A stretch of DNA of 60,678 nt from an uncultured bacterium. Its GTDB lineage: Bacteria; Bacillota; Clostridia; Oscillospirales; Acutalibacteraceae. Positions 1 to 8,613 of the stretch are shown here, in pieces. Where the stretch lies: NCBI GenBank assembly GCA_905215055.1, contig CAJMOH010000012.1, positions 1 through 60,678 of the forward strand. Direction: 5' to 3'. The notes below the pieces were generated by a model that was not told where the DNA came from, did not search any database, and worked only from the letters and a program-made list of their open reading frames with translations. The position numbers and the translations under genes were made by a program. The stretch's first letter is position 1. Every line of letters begins with the position of its first letter.

Positions 1-205
1 GGGCCGCGGGGGAGTCCGCCACACCGGGGTGCGCCGCCCTAAAGCGGCGTGCGCGGCGAGAAGCTCTCTGCCAGGCTTTCTTTCAAGAAGAAAATCTGGA
101 GCAAGGAAAAAACGCGGGCCGCGGGGGAGTCCGCCACACCGGGGTGCGCCGCCCTAAAGCGGCGTGCGCGACAAGAAGTTCTTTGCCAAGCTTTCTTACA
201 AGAAA
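1..205. repeat. Two-copy tandem repeat, period 115 bp, with internal inverted repeat
   Basis: Two copies start at positions 1 and 116. The first 55 bases of each copy are identical and the next 35 or so are similar. Each copy holds a palindrome, CGCCGC-CCTAAA-GCGGCG, followed by an A/T-rich segment built around GCTTTCTT and CAAGAA. The array sits directly upstream of the phosphoribosyltransferase ribosome site and may continue left of the window edge. It does not encode a convincing protein. It could be a species-specific intergenic repeat or a leader that folds in RNA. Confidence 0.75.
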
Positions 206-229
206 GCGGGAGAAAGGGAGGAATAGCAA

Positions 230-769
230 ATGGGTGAAGTTTACAAAATGAACATAGCGGGATGCCAGCGGGAGCTTCCCATCTGTCCCCTAAACGAGCA
301 CATGGACATCGCGGGTTTTGTCATGTTCAGCGATGTGGAGATTACCGAGCAAACCGCCAAGGCCCTGATGGAGAAATGCCCCGAGCATGACGTGATCGTC
401 ACCGCCGAGAGCAAGGGGATTCCCCTGGCCTACGAGATGGCTCGCATTGGATGCCGCAACTATGTGGTGGCCCGCAAGGGCATTAAGGCCTATATGGAGG
501 ACCCCATCCATGTGGAGGTGAAGTCCATTACCACCGACCATGTGCAGAAGCTGTATCTGTCCAAGGCCGACTGCGAAAACCTGAAGGACAAGCGGATTCT
601 TATTGTGGATGACGTGATCTCCACCGGCGAGAGCCTGGCGGCCATGGAGGAACTGCTCCACGCCATTGGCGGACAGGTGGTGGGCAAGGCCTGTGTTCTG
701 GCGGAAGGGGACGCCAAGGACCGCACGGACATCATCTATCTGGAGCCGCTGCCCCTGTTTTTCAAGTAA
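230..769 (+). CDS. Phosphoribosyltransferase family protein (adenine phosphoribosyltransferase-like)
   Basis: The 179-residue product belongs to the type I phosphoribosyltransferase fold. The PRPP-binding loop ILIVDDVISTGES lies near residues 123-135 and matches the acidic-acidic-TG signature of adenine/xanthine-type purine salvage enzymes. These cytosolic enzymes transfer a base onto PRPP to make a nucleotide. The substrate base cannot be read from the sequence, so apt-like is a family-level call. The start at 230 is supported by GGGAGGA at 216-222, seven bases upstream; an internal ATG at 248 has a poorer site. The stop is three bases before the ComEC start, so the two are probably cotranscribed. 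Confidence 0.8.
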   Translation: MGEVYKMNIAGCQRELPICPLNEHMDIAGFVMFSDVEITEQTAKALMEKCPEHDVIVTAESKGIPLAYEMARIGCRNYVVARKGIKAYMEDPIHVEVKSITTDHVQKLYLSKADCENLKDKRILIVDDVISTGESLAAMEELLHAIGGQVVGKACVLAEGDAKDRTDIIYLEPLPLFFK

Positions 770-772
770 GCC

Positions 773-3046
773 GTGATACGGCCCTTTGCCCTGCTGGGAT
801 TTTCCGCCTATGCCGCCCTGGCGCTGTGCATGGCCCTGGGACCTGAAAACGCTTGGGTCCTGGCGTTGCTGTGCCTGGGCCTGGCCTGCGGCGCGGCGTT
901 TGTCCGGGTTGGGGCGGGTTTTGTCTGTCAGCGAAAGGGCCTGCTTGACCAAAAAGAGCTTTCGGAGGAGCCTCCGATGGCTCTTTCTGTTTTTCGGGGG
1001 CTGTTCTGGGCAGCGGCGGCTTTGGCCATGGCGGGGCTTCTTTGCGGCATGTGCGCCCTGAAGTGGCAGCAGACGGAGCCGCTTCAGGAGCTGGAGGGCC
1101 GGCGGCTGACCGTCCGCGCCCAGGTGCTGGACTATCCCGAGGAGCGTTATCACCGGTATTACTACCGGCTTCGGGTGGAGGCCCTGGGAGAAGAGGACAC
1201 CCTGGAACCCACAGAGCCCTTTATTCTGCGGCTTTCCACCACCATGCCCCTGCGCTGCCAGCCCTGCGACTGGGTGGAATGTCTCGTCACCTTCAACGCC
1301 TTTGACAGCTCCGGCGGGCTGTACTCCACCAGGAATTCACGGCTGGCGGACGGGTTCCAGGCAGGGGGCTATCTGTCCCAATATACCGGCGTCCCGGTGG
1401 AGGAAAACCCCGCCCTGCCCTTTGGGGAGATGCTGGCCCGCCTGCGGAACCAGGTGGGCCGGGAGCTGGACCGGCTTCTGCCTCGCAGGGAGGCAGGTTT
1501 TCTCCGGGCCATGGTGCTGGGAGACGGCAGCGGCATCTCCGAGGCGGACATGACCAATTTCCGGCAGCTGGGCGTGTCCCACATTCTGGTGGTGTCAGGC
1601 ATGCACATCACCGTGCTGGCGGGATTTTTGCAGCTGCTGCTCAAAAGGCTCCCTGTGCGGAAGGCCGTGGGCAACGCCCTTACCGCCCTGGTGATCCTGC
1701 TGTTTTTGGCCCTGTCCGGGTTTCAGCCCTCGGCCAGCCGGGGAGCCGCCATGTTTTTGGTGCTGCTGCTGGCGGACTCCGCCGGACGCCGCTCCGACGG
1801 GCTGAATTCTCTGGGGCTGGCGGTGCTGGCTGTGTGCCTGTTCAATCCCTTCGCGGGCGGAGATTTGGGCTTTGCTCTTTCCGTAACGGCCACCCTGGGG
1901 ATTGTGCTTTTGTACCAGCCCCTTGCCCGGGTGTTTTTGGGCAAGCCGGGAAAGGGCCTTGCCTTCAAGCTGTGGAAGCCGGCGGCTGTGTCCCTGGCTG
2001 CCACAGCCGCCGCTCTGCTGGGTACCTTTCCCGTGCAGCTGGCGGTGTTTGGGGGCTTTCCCCTGTTGCTGCCTGCGGCCAATTTTCTGATGGCGGTCCC
2101 CGGGACGGCGGTGCTGTACCTGGGCTTTTGCGGGTCCTTTTTGACGCTGCTGCCGGCCACGGCTCCCCTGGCGGCGCCCTTTGTGTGGGCGGCAGGCTGG
2201 GCAAGCCGCTTGCTGCTGTGGATGGCCCAGACTTTGTCCCAGTGGAAGGGGACCTTCCTGTCCCTGTCCAGCGGGCCGCTGCTGGCGGTGACGGCAGGGC
2301 TGCTTCTGCTGTTGATCGTGGCGGTCCTCGCGGGAAAGGACCGGACCCTTCGTGCCGTGATTGCCGGGGCCATGGCGGCGCTGGTCCTCTCCGGCGGGGT
2401 GTTCCAGGGGTGGCTGGACCGGGATCAGGCGGTGTTTGTCCTGCCGGCCTCGGGAACGGATTCCTGCGTGGTGCTGGTGCGAAATCACCAGGCGGCCGTG
2501 TTGTCCCTGGGCGGCTACCGGACCAGCGCGGTCAACGAAATTTTGCAGCGGCACAACGTGACCCAGGTGGAAACCCTCTGTCTGCCGGTTTCCACTCCCG
2601 AAAGCCGGGAGGCGGCTGTTCAGGTGCTGGAGGAATATGGGGCCAAAGCCCTGGTGCTTCCTCAAGACGGCTATGTGGGCCGGGACCTGGAGTTGGCCCT
2701 GGGGGATACGGAGCCAGTCTGCCTGCCGGCAGGAGAGAGCTTTTCCCCGCTGCCGGGCGTCACCGCCCAAATTCTGCCCAGGTGGGAGGGCCTGCGGCTG
2801 ACGGTCAACGGGGTGGAAACCCTGGTGGAGTGGGAACCGGCGGCCTCCCAAAGCTGCGGCCTGCTGCTGACAAACCAGGGGGAAACCCGGGTAAATTCCG
2901 CGTTGTCTGTTTGGCAGACCGATGGTATAATAGAGGAAGCAAGCCTGGACGGGGCCTTTGCCGGCCCGGTGCTGCCGGTGGAAGAGGGTTGCCTGGCCGT
3001 GGCCATTTCCCCTGCCGGGGAGCTTTCCGCCGGCTGGGACAGCTGA
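773..3046 (+). CDS. comEC: ComEC/Rec2-family DNA uptake channel protein
   Basis: The 757-residue polytopic membrane protein has the ComEC layout: two N-terminal membrane segments, a soluble OB-like domain (about 100-220), then the competence domain with the signature HILVVSGMHITVLAGFL near residue 265 and about ten membrane helices to residue 530. ComEC forms the inner-membrane channel for single-stranded DNA during transformation. The C-terminal 200 residues sit where a metallo-beta-lactamase-like nuclease domain is usual, but I see no HxHxDH zinc motif, so that domain looks degenerate. The start is GTG at 773, three bases after the upstream stop. An internal promoter for holA lies in its 3' end. 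Confidence 0.88.
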   Translation: MIRPFALLGFSAYAALALCMALGPENAWVLALLCLGLACGAAFVRVGAGFVCQRKGLLDQKELSEEPPMALSVFRGLFWAAAALAMAGLLCGMCALKWQQTEPLQELEGRRLTVRAQVLDYPEERYHRYYYRLRVEALGEEDTLEPTEPFILRLSTTMPLRCQPCDWVECLVTFNAFDSSGGLYSTRNSRLADGFQAGGYLSQYTGVPVEENPALPFGEMLARLRNQVGRELDRLLPRREAGFLRAMVLGDGSGISEADMTNFRQLGVSHILVVSGMHITVLAGFLQLLLKRLPVRKAVGNALTALVILLFLALSGFQPSASRGAAMFLVLLLADSAGRRSDGLNSLGLAVLAVCLFNPFAGGDLGFALSVTATLGIVLLYQPLARVFLGKPGKGLAFKLWKPAAVSLAATAAALLGTFPVQLAVFGGFPLLLPAANFLMAVPGTAVLYLGFCGSFLTLLPATAPLAAPFVWAAGWASRLLLWMAQTLSQWKGTFLSLSSGPLLAVTAGLLLLLIVAVLAGKDRTLRAVIAGAMAALVLSGGVFQGWLDRDQAVFVLPASGTDSCVVLVRNHQAAVLSLGGYRTSAVNEILQRHNVTQVETLCLPVSTPESREAAVQVLEEYGAKALVLPQDGYVGRDLELALGDTEPVCLPAGESFSPLPGVTAQILPRWEGLRLTVNGVETLVEWEPAASQSCGLLLTNQGETRVNSALSVWQTDGIIEEASLDGAFAGPVLPVEEGCLAVAISPAGELSAGWDS
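2903..2931 (+). promoter_or_regulatory. Sigma-A-type promoter inside comEC, driving holA
   Basis: TTGTCT (2903-2908) and a perfect TATAAT (2926-2931) are separated by 17 bases. They lie in the comEC 3' end, about 130 bases before the holA start. This would let the essential holA be transcribed independently of comEC. Confidence 0.6.
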
Positions 3047-3062
3047 GAAAGGAGGTGGGGGT

Positions 3063-4118
3063 ATGCCCACGATGGACGAAACAAGCCTGCGAAGGCGAAT
3101 GGCTGCCGGGGAGCTTTCCGGCCTGTTCGTGGTGGCGGGAGAGGAAAAATATATGGTGGGCCGGCTTGCCCGCCAGCTGATAAAGCGGGCGGCGGGAGAC
3201 GCCTTTCCAGAGTTTAACAACCAGGCCTTTACCGACACCTCCTCTCTGGACAGCGTGGGAGACGCGGCCCAGGCGCTGCCCTTTTTTGCCCAGCGAAAGT
3301 GTGTCTCCGTGGCCGATTTCGACGTGGAGACAAAGACCTCCCAGGAGCTGGACAAGCTTTACGAGCTGTGGGAGCTTTGCCCAGAGACCACCACCCTGGT
3401 GTTTTGGTATCCCACCCTGGAGTTTGACGGCAAGCGGTCCTCCAAGTGGAAGAAGTTTCTCAAGCAGGCGGAGGAGCGGGGCGCCGTGGTGCTTTGCGGC
3501 AGAAGAAGCCAGACAGAGCTGCTGCGGTTTCTCGCCCGAGAGGCGGAAAAGGCCGGATGCGTTTTGGACCGTGCCGCGGGCCTGAAGCTGCTGGACTACG
3601 CGGGCCAGGACTTGACCTCCCTGCAAAACGAGGTGGAAAAGCTCTGCGCCTATGCCTTGGGTCAGGGCGCGCCGGCGGTTACGGGGGACATGGTGGAGGA
3701 GCTGGTGGCCAAGTCCACGGAGACCACGGTGTTTTTGCTGGCAAAGGCCCTGGTAAGCGGCCAGTATGAGACCGCCTACAACCTGCTGGATACCCTGTTT
3801 TATCAGCGGGAGGACCCCATTGCCATTGTGGGCGCCCTGGCCGCCTCCTATCTGGACATGGTGCGGGTGCGGGCCGCTTTGGAGAGCGGACATTCTTACA
3901 GCGACGCCGCCCAGTACGCCGACTACAAGGGCCGGGATTTTCGCCTGCGCAACGCCCAGCAGAATGTGCGGGGCCTGCCCCAGCAGGTGCTTCACCAGAG
4001 CGTCCACCTGCTGTTGGAGGCGGACCTGGCCCTGAAAAGCTCCCGCCTGGACGGGCGCATCCTTTTGGAAGAGCTGGTGGCGAAGCTTTTGCTGGCCGCC
4101 CAGGGGGACCGGTCATGA
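3063..4118 (+). CDS. holA: DNA polymerase III subunit delta
   Basis: The 351-residue product matches the HolA family in length and pattern: an N-terminal AAA+-like domain (about 1-140) with the hallmark LFVVAGEEKYMVGRLARQL region, a lid region, and an all-helical C-terminal collar domain ending in LLEADLALKSSRLDGRILLE. Delta opens the beta sliding clamp within the clamp-loader complex. The ATG at 3063 is preceded by GAAAGGAGGTG; longer upstream starts would run back inside comEC and lack a ribosome site. Gene order comEC-holA is common in Firmicutes. The gene overlaps the next one by four bases (ATGA), indicating translational coupling. Confidence 0.9.
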   Translation: MPTMDETSLRRRMAAGELSGLFVVAGEEKYMVGRLARQLIKRAAGDAFPEFNNQAFTDTSSLDSVGDAAQALPFFAQRKCVSVADFDVETKTSQELDKLYELWELCPETTTLVFWYPTLEFDGKRSSKWKKFLKQAEERGAVVLCGRRSQTELLRFLAREAEKAGCVLDRAAGLKLLDYAGQDLTSLQNEVEKLCAYALGQGAPAVTGDMVEELVAKSTETTVFLLAKALVSGQYETAYNLLDTLFYQREDPIAIVGALAASYLDMVRVRAALESGHSYSDAAQYADYKGRDFRLRNAQQNVRGLPQQVLHQSVHLLLEADLALKSSRLDGRILLEELVAKLLLAAQGDRS

Positions 4119-4717
4119 TTCGGGTGAAGGAAGCCATTGTGGTGGAGGGTAAATACGACAAGATCAAGCTTTCCTCGCTGGTGGAGGGTGTTATCATAGA
4201 GACAAGGGGCTTTGGCATTTTCAAGGACAAGGAGCGGCTGGCCTATCTGCGTTCCCTGGCTCAAAAGCGGGGGCTGATTGTTCTCACCGACAGCGATGGA
4301 GCGGGTTTTCTCATTCGCAGCAAGCTTTCCTCCTCCATTCCGCCGGAGCGGATCAAGCACGCCTACATTCCCGATATTTTGGGGAAGGAACGGCGGAAGT
4401 CCGCCCCCTCCAAGGAGGGCAAGCTGGGGGTAGAGGGCATGGAGCTTTCCGTGCTGCGGGAGGCCCTGGAGCGGGCCGGCGCCACGGTGGAGGATGCTCC
4501 CCCGAAAGACGCTCCGGCGTCTCCGCCTTTGACAAGGCTGGACTTCTACCAGCTGGGCCTGACCGGCAAGCCGGACAGCGCCGCCAGGCGGAGGGCCTTG
4601 CAGCGGCGGTTGGGATTGCCGGAGCGCCTTTCGTCCAAGGGATTGTTCCAGGCCCTGAACACTTTGTACACCAGGGAGGAGCTGCTTTCCGCTCTGGAAG
4701 AAAAGGAGGAACCGTAA
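4115..4717 (+). CDS. Toprim-domain protein, ribonuclease M5-like
   Basis: The 200-residue product opens with a Toprim domain: the conserved glutamate region VVEGKYDKIKL (about 9-19) and the acidic motif LTDSDGAGFLIR (about 57-68). This matches RNase M5/RnmV-type proteins, which mature 5S rRNA precursors in the cytosol. A C-terminal segment (about 110-195) is typical of the clostridial variant carrying an extra domain of unknown function (DUF4093-like). The start ATG overlaps the holA stop. In many Firmicutes rnmV sits beside ksgA; here it follows holA, so the RNase M5 role is probable but not proven. Confidence 0.72.
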   Translation: MIRVKEAIVVEGKYDKIKLSSLVEGVIIETRGFGIFKDKERLAYLRSLAQKRGLIVLTDSDGAGFLIRSKLSSSIPPERIKHAYIPDILGKERRKSAPSKEGKLGVEGMELSVLREALERAGATVEDAPPKDAPASPPLTRLDFYQLGLTGKPDSAARRRALQRRLGLPERLSSKGLFQALNTLYTREELLSALEEKEEP

Positions 4718-4718
4718 G

Positions 4719-5123
4719 TTGCGTGACATGAAAGAGGCGATTGAACGGGTCCAGTTCCGCACCCGGGGAAAGTGGTATCTGGCCCAGCAGGTGGACAGCT
4801 TTTTGGAGGAGCTTTCCGTGCGCGCGGACCAGGAGAGCAGGGAACGGGATTCCCTGGAGCGGGAGGCCGGCACTCTCCGGGAGGAAAAGGCCCATTTAGA
4901 GGTGGAGCTGCGGGAGGCTGTTTCCCGGCTGGTTCAGCAGGAAGCGCCGCCCCAAAAGCCCCCGCAGCCCTCCGCTCAGGAACTGGAGCGGGAGCGGGAC
5001 GGGCTGATTCAGGACATCAAGGCATTGCGGCAGTTCCGGGACAGCCTGTGCCGGCAGGTGGCACAGGAGGCGCAGACTCTTTTGCGCCAGGTGGAGGAGC
5101 TTTCCTCCCAAAAGCTGGTGTAG
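4719..5123 (+). CDS. DivIVA-like coiled-coil protein
   Basis: The 134-residue product starts with a short domain (FRTRGKWYLAQQVDSFLEEL, about 12-31) that resembles the DivIVA N-terminal membrane-targeting region with its GYx-xEVDxFL pattern. A heptad-rich coiled coil (about 35-75), a proline/glutamine linker and a second coiled coil (about 90-130) follow. DivIVA-family proteins mark curved membranes and organise septation or polar growth. The TTG at 4719 is eight bases after AAAAGGAGGA; an ATG three codons later is possible. It starts one base after the Toprim gene stop, so it belongs to the same operon. Confidence 0.62.
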   Translation: MRDMKEAIERVQFRTRGKWYLAQQVDSFLEELSVRADQESRERDSLEREAGTLREEKAHLEVELREAVSRLVQQEAPPQKPPQPSAQELERERDGLIQDIKALRQFRDSLCRQVAQEAQTLLRQVEELSSQKLV

Positions 5124-5195
5124 GGATTTAGCGGCGTGCTTTTCTCCCTTCTCCGGGAGGAATGGGAAGCGGTGCAGTGAGAAGGAGGCGGCGGC

Positions 5196-5912
5196 ATGGA
5201 GCAGGACCGGCGGCAGGAGAGCCGCATCGATGTGTTTTTAGATCTATACAAGCAGCTGGAGGACGCGCTGGAGGATAAATACCGCAACGCCCGCCGGCAC
5301 TATTCCAGCGTGGTGTTTGAGTTTATCAAGGACACCGACAGCGAGCCGGTGCGGGACAAGCTGGAAATCTGCCGGGAGATCCGCAACCTGCTCACCCACA
5401 GCGCCAATCTGGACGGGGAGCCCATTGTGGAGCCTTCCGCCCCCGTGGTGGCAGCTATGGAGGAGGTGCTGGAGTTTGTCCGGCGCCCGCCTCTGGCCCT
5501 GGAGTTTGCCACAAAGGGAGATCAGGTGATGAAGGCCCACATGCACCAGCGGGTGCTGCGGCTGATGGAAGTGATGGACAAAAACGGCTACTCCCACATT
5601 CCCGTTATGGAGAACGGGCAGTTTCGAGGCGTGTTCAGTGTAGGCACCGTGTTCCAGTACATTCTGCAAAGCGGCGGCAAGGGAATTCAGGCGGACACCA
5701 CCGTGGCCCAGCTGGGAAAGCACCTGGATATTGCCTCTCACATGGAAAATTACGAATTTGTAGCCAGGAACGCCACCTATCTTTCCGTCCGGCGGATCTT
5801 CGAGCGGGTGCGGGGAAAAAACAAGCGGGTTTCCGTGGTTTTTGTCACCGAGCACGGTTCCCCCGGAGAGCCGCTGCTGGGGATGCTTACCCCCTGGGAT
5901 GTGCTTTCTTAG
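5196..5912 (+). CDS. CBS-domain protein with HEPN-like N-terminus
   Basis: The 238-residue product has an all-helical N-terminal part (1-100) and a C-terminal pair of CBS motifs (about 110-235; GYSHIPVMENGQFRGVFSVG is the first). CBS pairs bind adenosine nucleotides and sense energy state. The helical part contains REIRNLLTHS, an R-N-x3-H pattern like the active motif of HEPN proteins, but no partner gene is nearby. GAGAAGGAGGCGGC precedes the ATG. The function is unknown; a regulatory role is inferred. It is the last gene before a double terminator. Confidence 0.7.
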   Translation: MEQDRRQESRIDVFLDLYKQLEDALEDKYRNARRHYSSVVFEFIKDTDSEPVRDKLEICREIRNLLTHSANLDGEPIVEPSAPVVAAMEEVLEFVRRPPLALEFATKGDQVMKAHMHQRVLRLMEVMDKNGYSHIPVMENGQFRGVFSVGTVFQYILQSGGKGIQADTTVAQLGKHLDIASHMENYEFVARNATYLSVRRIFERVRGKNKRVSVVFVTEHGSPGEPLLGMLTPWDVLS

Positions 5913-5997
5913 GCGGCCTGTCCATCCGCAGGGCCGGGAGCGGCGGGCAAGCGGGAGAAGGCTTTCTTCTCAGGAAGCGGCGTGATTGGAGAGAAAA

Positions 5998-6029
5998 AAG
6001 GCTGGCGCCTTAGGGCGCCGGCCTTTTTT
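5998..6029 (+). terminator. Intrinsic terminator after the CBS-protein gene
   Basis: AGGCTGGCGCC (5999-6009), a four-base loop and GGCGCCGGCC are followed by a run of T. It ends the comEC-holA-CBS transcription unit. Confidence 0.85.
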
Positions 6030-6063
6030 GGCTGGGGTAGCTTCATGAATCATAGATCGATGC

Positions 6064-6090
6064 AAAAAGGCGGAGTTTTTCCGCCTTTTT
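6064..6090. terminator. Second, symmetrical intrinsic terminator
   Basis: AAAAAGGCGGA pairs with TCCGCCTTTTT around a five-base loop. The A-tract and T-tract make it functional on both strands. No gene lies between this and the first terminator, so the pair insulates the sugar cluster that starts at 6244. Confidence 0.75.
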
Positions 6091-6243
6091 GTACGAAAGG
6101 GGTTGTCTGGGGGTGTGCATGTTTTTTAAAACAAAAGCGCTCTTTTTTTAATGAATCCAAAGACAGCATCCGCTATGATAAAGTGGAAAAGGATTCTATA
6201 AAAACTGGGCAGAGTGTCCAAATGCAAAGGAGAGGTTTTGAGT

Positions 6244-7344
6244 ATGGAAAAATTGAAAATAGGTTTTATCGGCTGCGGTGGAATTGCCAACGACAAGCAT
6301 TTTCCCGGCATGGCTACCCAGCGGGACCGCATTGACATGTACGCCTTCTGCGACATTATCCCCGAGCGGGCCGAGGCCGCCAGGGAGCAATATGGCTGCG
6401 AGGGCGCCAAGGTGTTCACCGATTACCGGGAGCTGCTGAAGGACCCGGACATCTACGCTGTCCATGTGCTTACGCCCAATGTGAAGCACTGTGAGATTTC
6501 CGTGGCCGCGATGGAGGCCGGCAAGCATGTGATCTGCGAAAAGCCCATGGCCGCCACCTACGCGGACGCGCTGAAAATGTATGAAACCCACCTGCGTACA
6601 GGGAAGCTGCTGACCATTGGCTATCAGTACCGGCACATGGACAACAACAAGGCGATGAAGGCCTATGTGGATACCGGCGCGCTGGGCGAGATCTATTACG
6701 CCGAAGCCACCGCCTGGCGGCGGCGGGGCATCCCCACCTGGGGCGTGTTTACCAATAAGGCGGAGCAGGGCGGCGGACCGTTGATTGACATGGCCACCCA
6801 TGCCCTGGACCTGACTCTGTGGATGATGAACAACTATGAGGTGGCAAGCGTTACAGGCGCCACCTTTGACAAAATCGGCCCAGTGGCTACGGTGGACGAG
6901 ATGGGCAACGATTTTGGCAACTGGGACCCCAAAAAGTATGAGCTGGAGGATTCCGCCTTTGGTTTTGTGCGGATGAAAAACGGGGCGCTGATCAACATCC
7001 GGTGCTCTTGGGCCATGAATATCATCCCCGTGGAGGGAATGGTCCGGCTGTGCGGCACCAAGGGCGGCATCGACGCCAACAACGGCGTGGTGGCCAACCA
7101 TGTGGTGGCAAACCGCAAGGTGGATACCAAAATCGCCACCCGGGGCTTTCGCGTGGCCAGGCCCAACACCATTGACCGCAATCCCATGGTGATGCCTGAT
7201 GAGGCCGAGGCGAAGATTTGGGTGGACGCCCTGTATGGGGAGGGCGAGCTGTTTGTCACGCCGGAGCAGGCCCTGACAGTCACCAAGGTGCTGGACGCCA
7301 TTTACGAGTCTGCCCGTACCGGCAAGACCATCTATTTCGATTGA
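6244..7344 (+). CDS. Gfo/Idh/MocA-family oxidoreductase
   Basis: The 366-residue product has an N-terminal Rossmann domain starting KIGFIGCGGIANDKHFPGM (about 4-22), the family motif CEKPMA (about 99-104) with the catalytic lysine, and the C-terminal alpha/beta domain that forms the substrate pocket. These NAD(P)-dependent enzymes oxidise or reduce sugars, inositols and sugar derivatives in the cytosol. The ATG at 6244 follows AAAGGAGAGG (6226-6235) with eight bases between; an upstream GTG at 6214 has no ribosome site. It opens a tightly spaced run with an AGE epimerase and a TIM-barrel isomerase, implying a shared sugar pathway. A TATGAT box lies at 6174-6179 with no clear -35. Confidence 0.88.
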   Translation: MEKLKIGFIGCGGIANDKHFPGMATQRDRIDMYAFCDIIPERAEAAREQYGCEGAKVFTDYRELLKDPDIYAVHVLTPNVKHCEISVAAMEAGKHVICEKPMAATYADALKMYETHLRTGKLLTIGYQYRHMDNNKAMKAYVDTGALGEIYYAEATAWRRRGIPTWGVFTNKAEQGGGPLIDMATHALDLTLWMMNNYEVASVTGATFDKIGPVATVDEMGNDFGNWDPKKYELEDSAFGFVRMKNGALINIRCSWAMNIIPVEGMVRLCGTKGGIDANNGVVANHVVANRKVDTKIATRGFRVARPNTIDRNPMVMPDEAEAKIWVDALYGEGELFVTPEQALTVTKVLDAIYESARTGKTIYFD

Positions 7345-7359
7345 CAGGAGGAGTTATCT

Positions 7360-8613
7360 GTGAGTGTGGCAGAGAGGCTGAAAAGGCTGGGAGCCTGGGC
7401 GGAGCGCGATGTGAGGGACGTGATTCTGCCCTTCTGGACCAGCGATTTTATTGTGGACCCCGAGAACGGCGGCTTTTACGGCAGAGTAACCCTGGATATG
7501 AAAATTGACAACACAGAGCCCAGGGGCTTGACATTGACCGGCCGGATGCTCTATGCTTTTTCCACAGCCTATCGGGTGTTTGGCGACGAGCTGTACCGGG
7601 AAAAGGCCGCCTATACATTCCGCTATCTGATGGACCACTTTTACGACAAGGAGCAGGGCGGGGCCTATATCACGCTGTCTCCCCAGGGCGAGGTGCTGGA
7701 CGATTCCAAGCCCAGTTACTGCGAGGCCTTTTTGGTGCTGGGCTGCGCCGCTTACGGCTGGGCCGCCGGCGACCAGGAGGCCTTGAAAGTGGCGCGGGAG
7801 ACCTTTGACATTCTGGAGAGCAAGATGAAATTTGCCCCCGGGTGCTATTACAGCAACATGAGCCGGGACTGGAAGCCCGTGGAAGGCGCCAATCTTGGCA
7901 ATCGAAAGACCCCCGCCTTTCCCAAGGGGTCCATCATGTTCCCCCATCACTTGTGCCAGGCCTATGTGCAGCTGTATCTGTCCACCGGCGACGAGCGGGT
8001 GAAGGAGGCGCTGCGGCAAATGGCTCAGCTGGTGGCGGACACCCTGTACGATCCCCAGCTGCGGAATCTGAAAACCATTGTGGACAAGGATGGCGCCCGC
8101 GTGGGAACCCATCAAAGCTTTGGCCACGACTGTGAGATCAGCTATTTGATCCTGCGGGTGGCGGAGCTGGTGGGAGAGGAAGCCCTGACTCAAAGGCTGC
8201 GTTCCCAGATGACCGACGTGCTTCGCAACGTGCTGGAAAACGATTTCGATCCCTATCACAGCCTGTACAACGGTTGCGATTTGGAAACAGGCGTGCGGGA
8301 GCCCAGCCATGTTTGGTGGGCGCAGGCCGAGGCTGTTACCGCCATGCTGTGCGGCTTTGAGCTGACAGGCGACCAGGCGTTTCTCACCGCCTGCGAGCGG
8401 CAGGCGGACTACATTGAGAAATACTTTGTCAACCGGGAGCATGGAGACTGGTACAGCAACATCCTGGTGGATGAAGCGGGCTGGCATGTGGTGGACGGCA
8501 TGCACGGCTTTGACAAGCTTAACGGCGGCAAATGCCCCTTCCACAACTCCCAGATGTGCTTTGAGGTGATGGAACGGACAGCCCGCCTGCTAAAAAAGGA
8601 GGAACAGGCTTGA
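7360..8613 (+). CDS. AGE-family epimerase/isomerase (N-acylglucosamine or cellobiose 2-epimerase-like)
   Basis: The 417-residue product has the (alpha/alpha)6-barrel pattern of N-acylglucosamine 2-epimerases. Visible signatures are NGGFYGRVTLD (about 31-41), FGHDCEISYLI (about 250-260), WWAQAEAV (about 319-326) and KCPFHNSQMCFE (about 388-399). The histidines in the second and last motifs fit the catalytic pair of the cellobiose/mannobiose 2-epimerase branch. The reaction would epimerise C2 of a reducing-end sugar. The start is GTG at 7360 behind AGGAGG. The last bases overlap the TTG start of the next gene, so the two are translationally coupled. Confidence 0.83.
   Translation: MSVAERLKRLGAWAERDVRDVILPFWTSDFIVDPENGGFYGRVTLDMKIDNTEPRGLTLTGRMLYAFSTAYRVFGDELYREKAAYTFRYLMDHFYDKEQGGAYITLSPQGEVLDDSKPSYCEAFLVLGCAAYGWAAGDQEALKVARETFDILESKMKFAPGCYYSNMSRDWKPVEGANLGNRKTPAFPKGSIMFPHHLCQAYVQLYLSTGDERVKEALRQMAQLVADTLYDPQLRNLKTIVDKDGARVGTHQSFGHDCEISYLILRVAELVGEEALTQRLRSQMTDVLRNVLENDFDPYHSLYNGCDLETGVREPSHVWWAQAEAVTAMLCGFELTGDQAFLTACERQADYIEKYFVNREHGDWYSNILVDEAGWHVVDGMHGFDKLNGGKCPFHNSQMCFEVMERTARLLKKEEQA

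Noticed and set aside
1595..3355. Long open frame antisense to comEC and holA
   Set aside because: It is a by-product of GC-rich third positions in the sense genes; the product is low-complexity and rich in Gln, Gly and Arg, and the sense genes have clear families.
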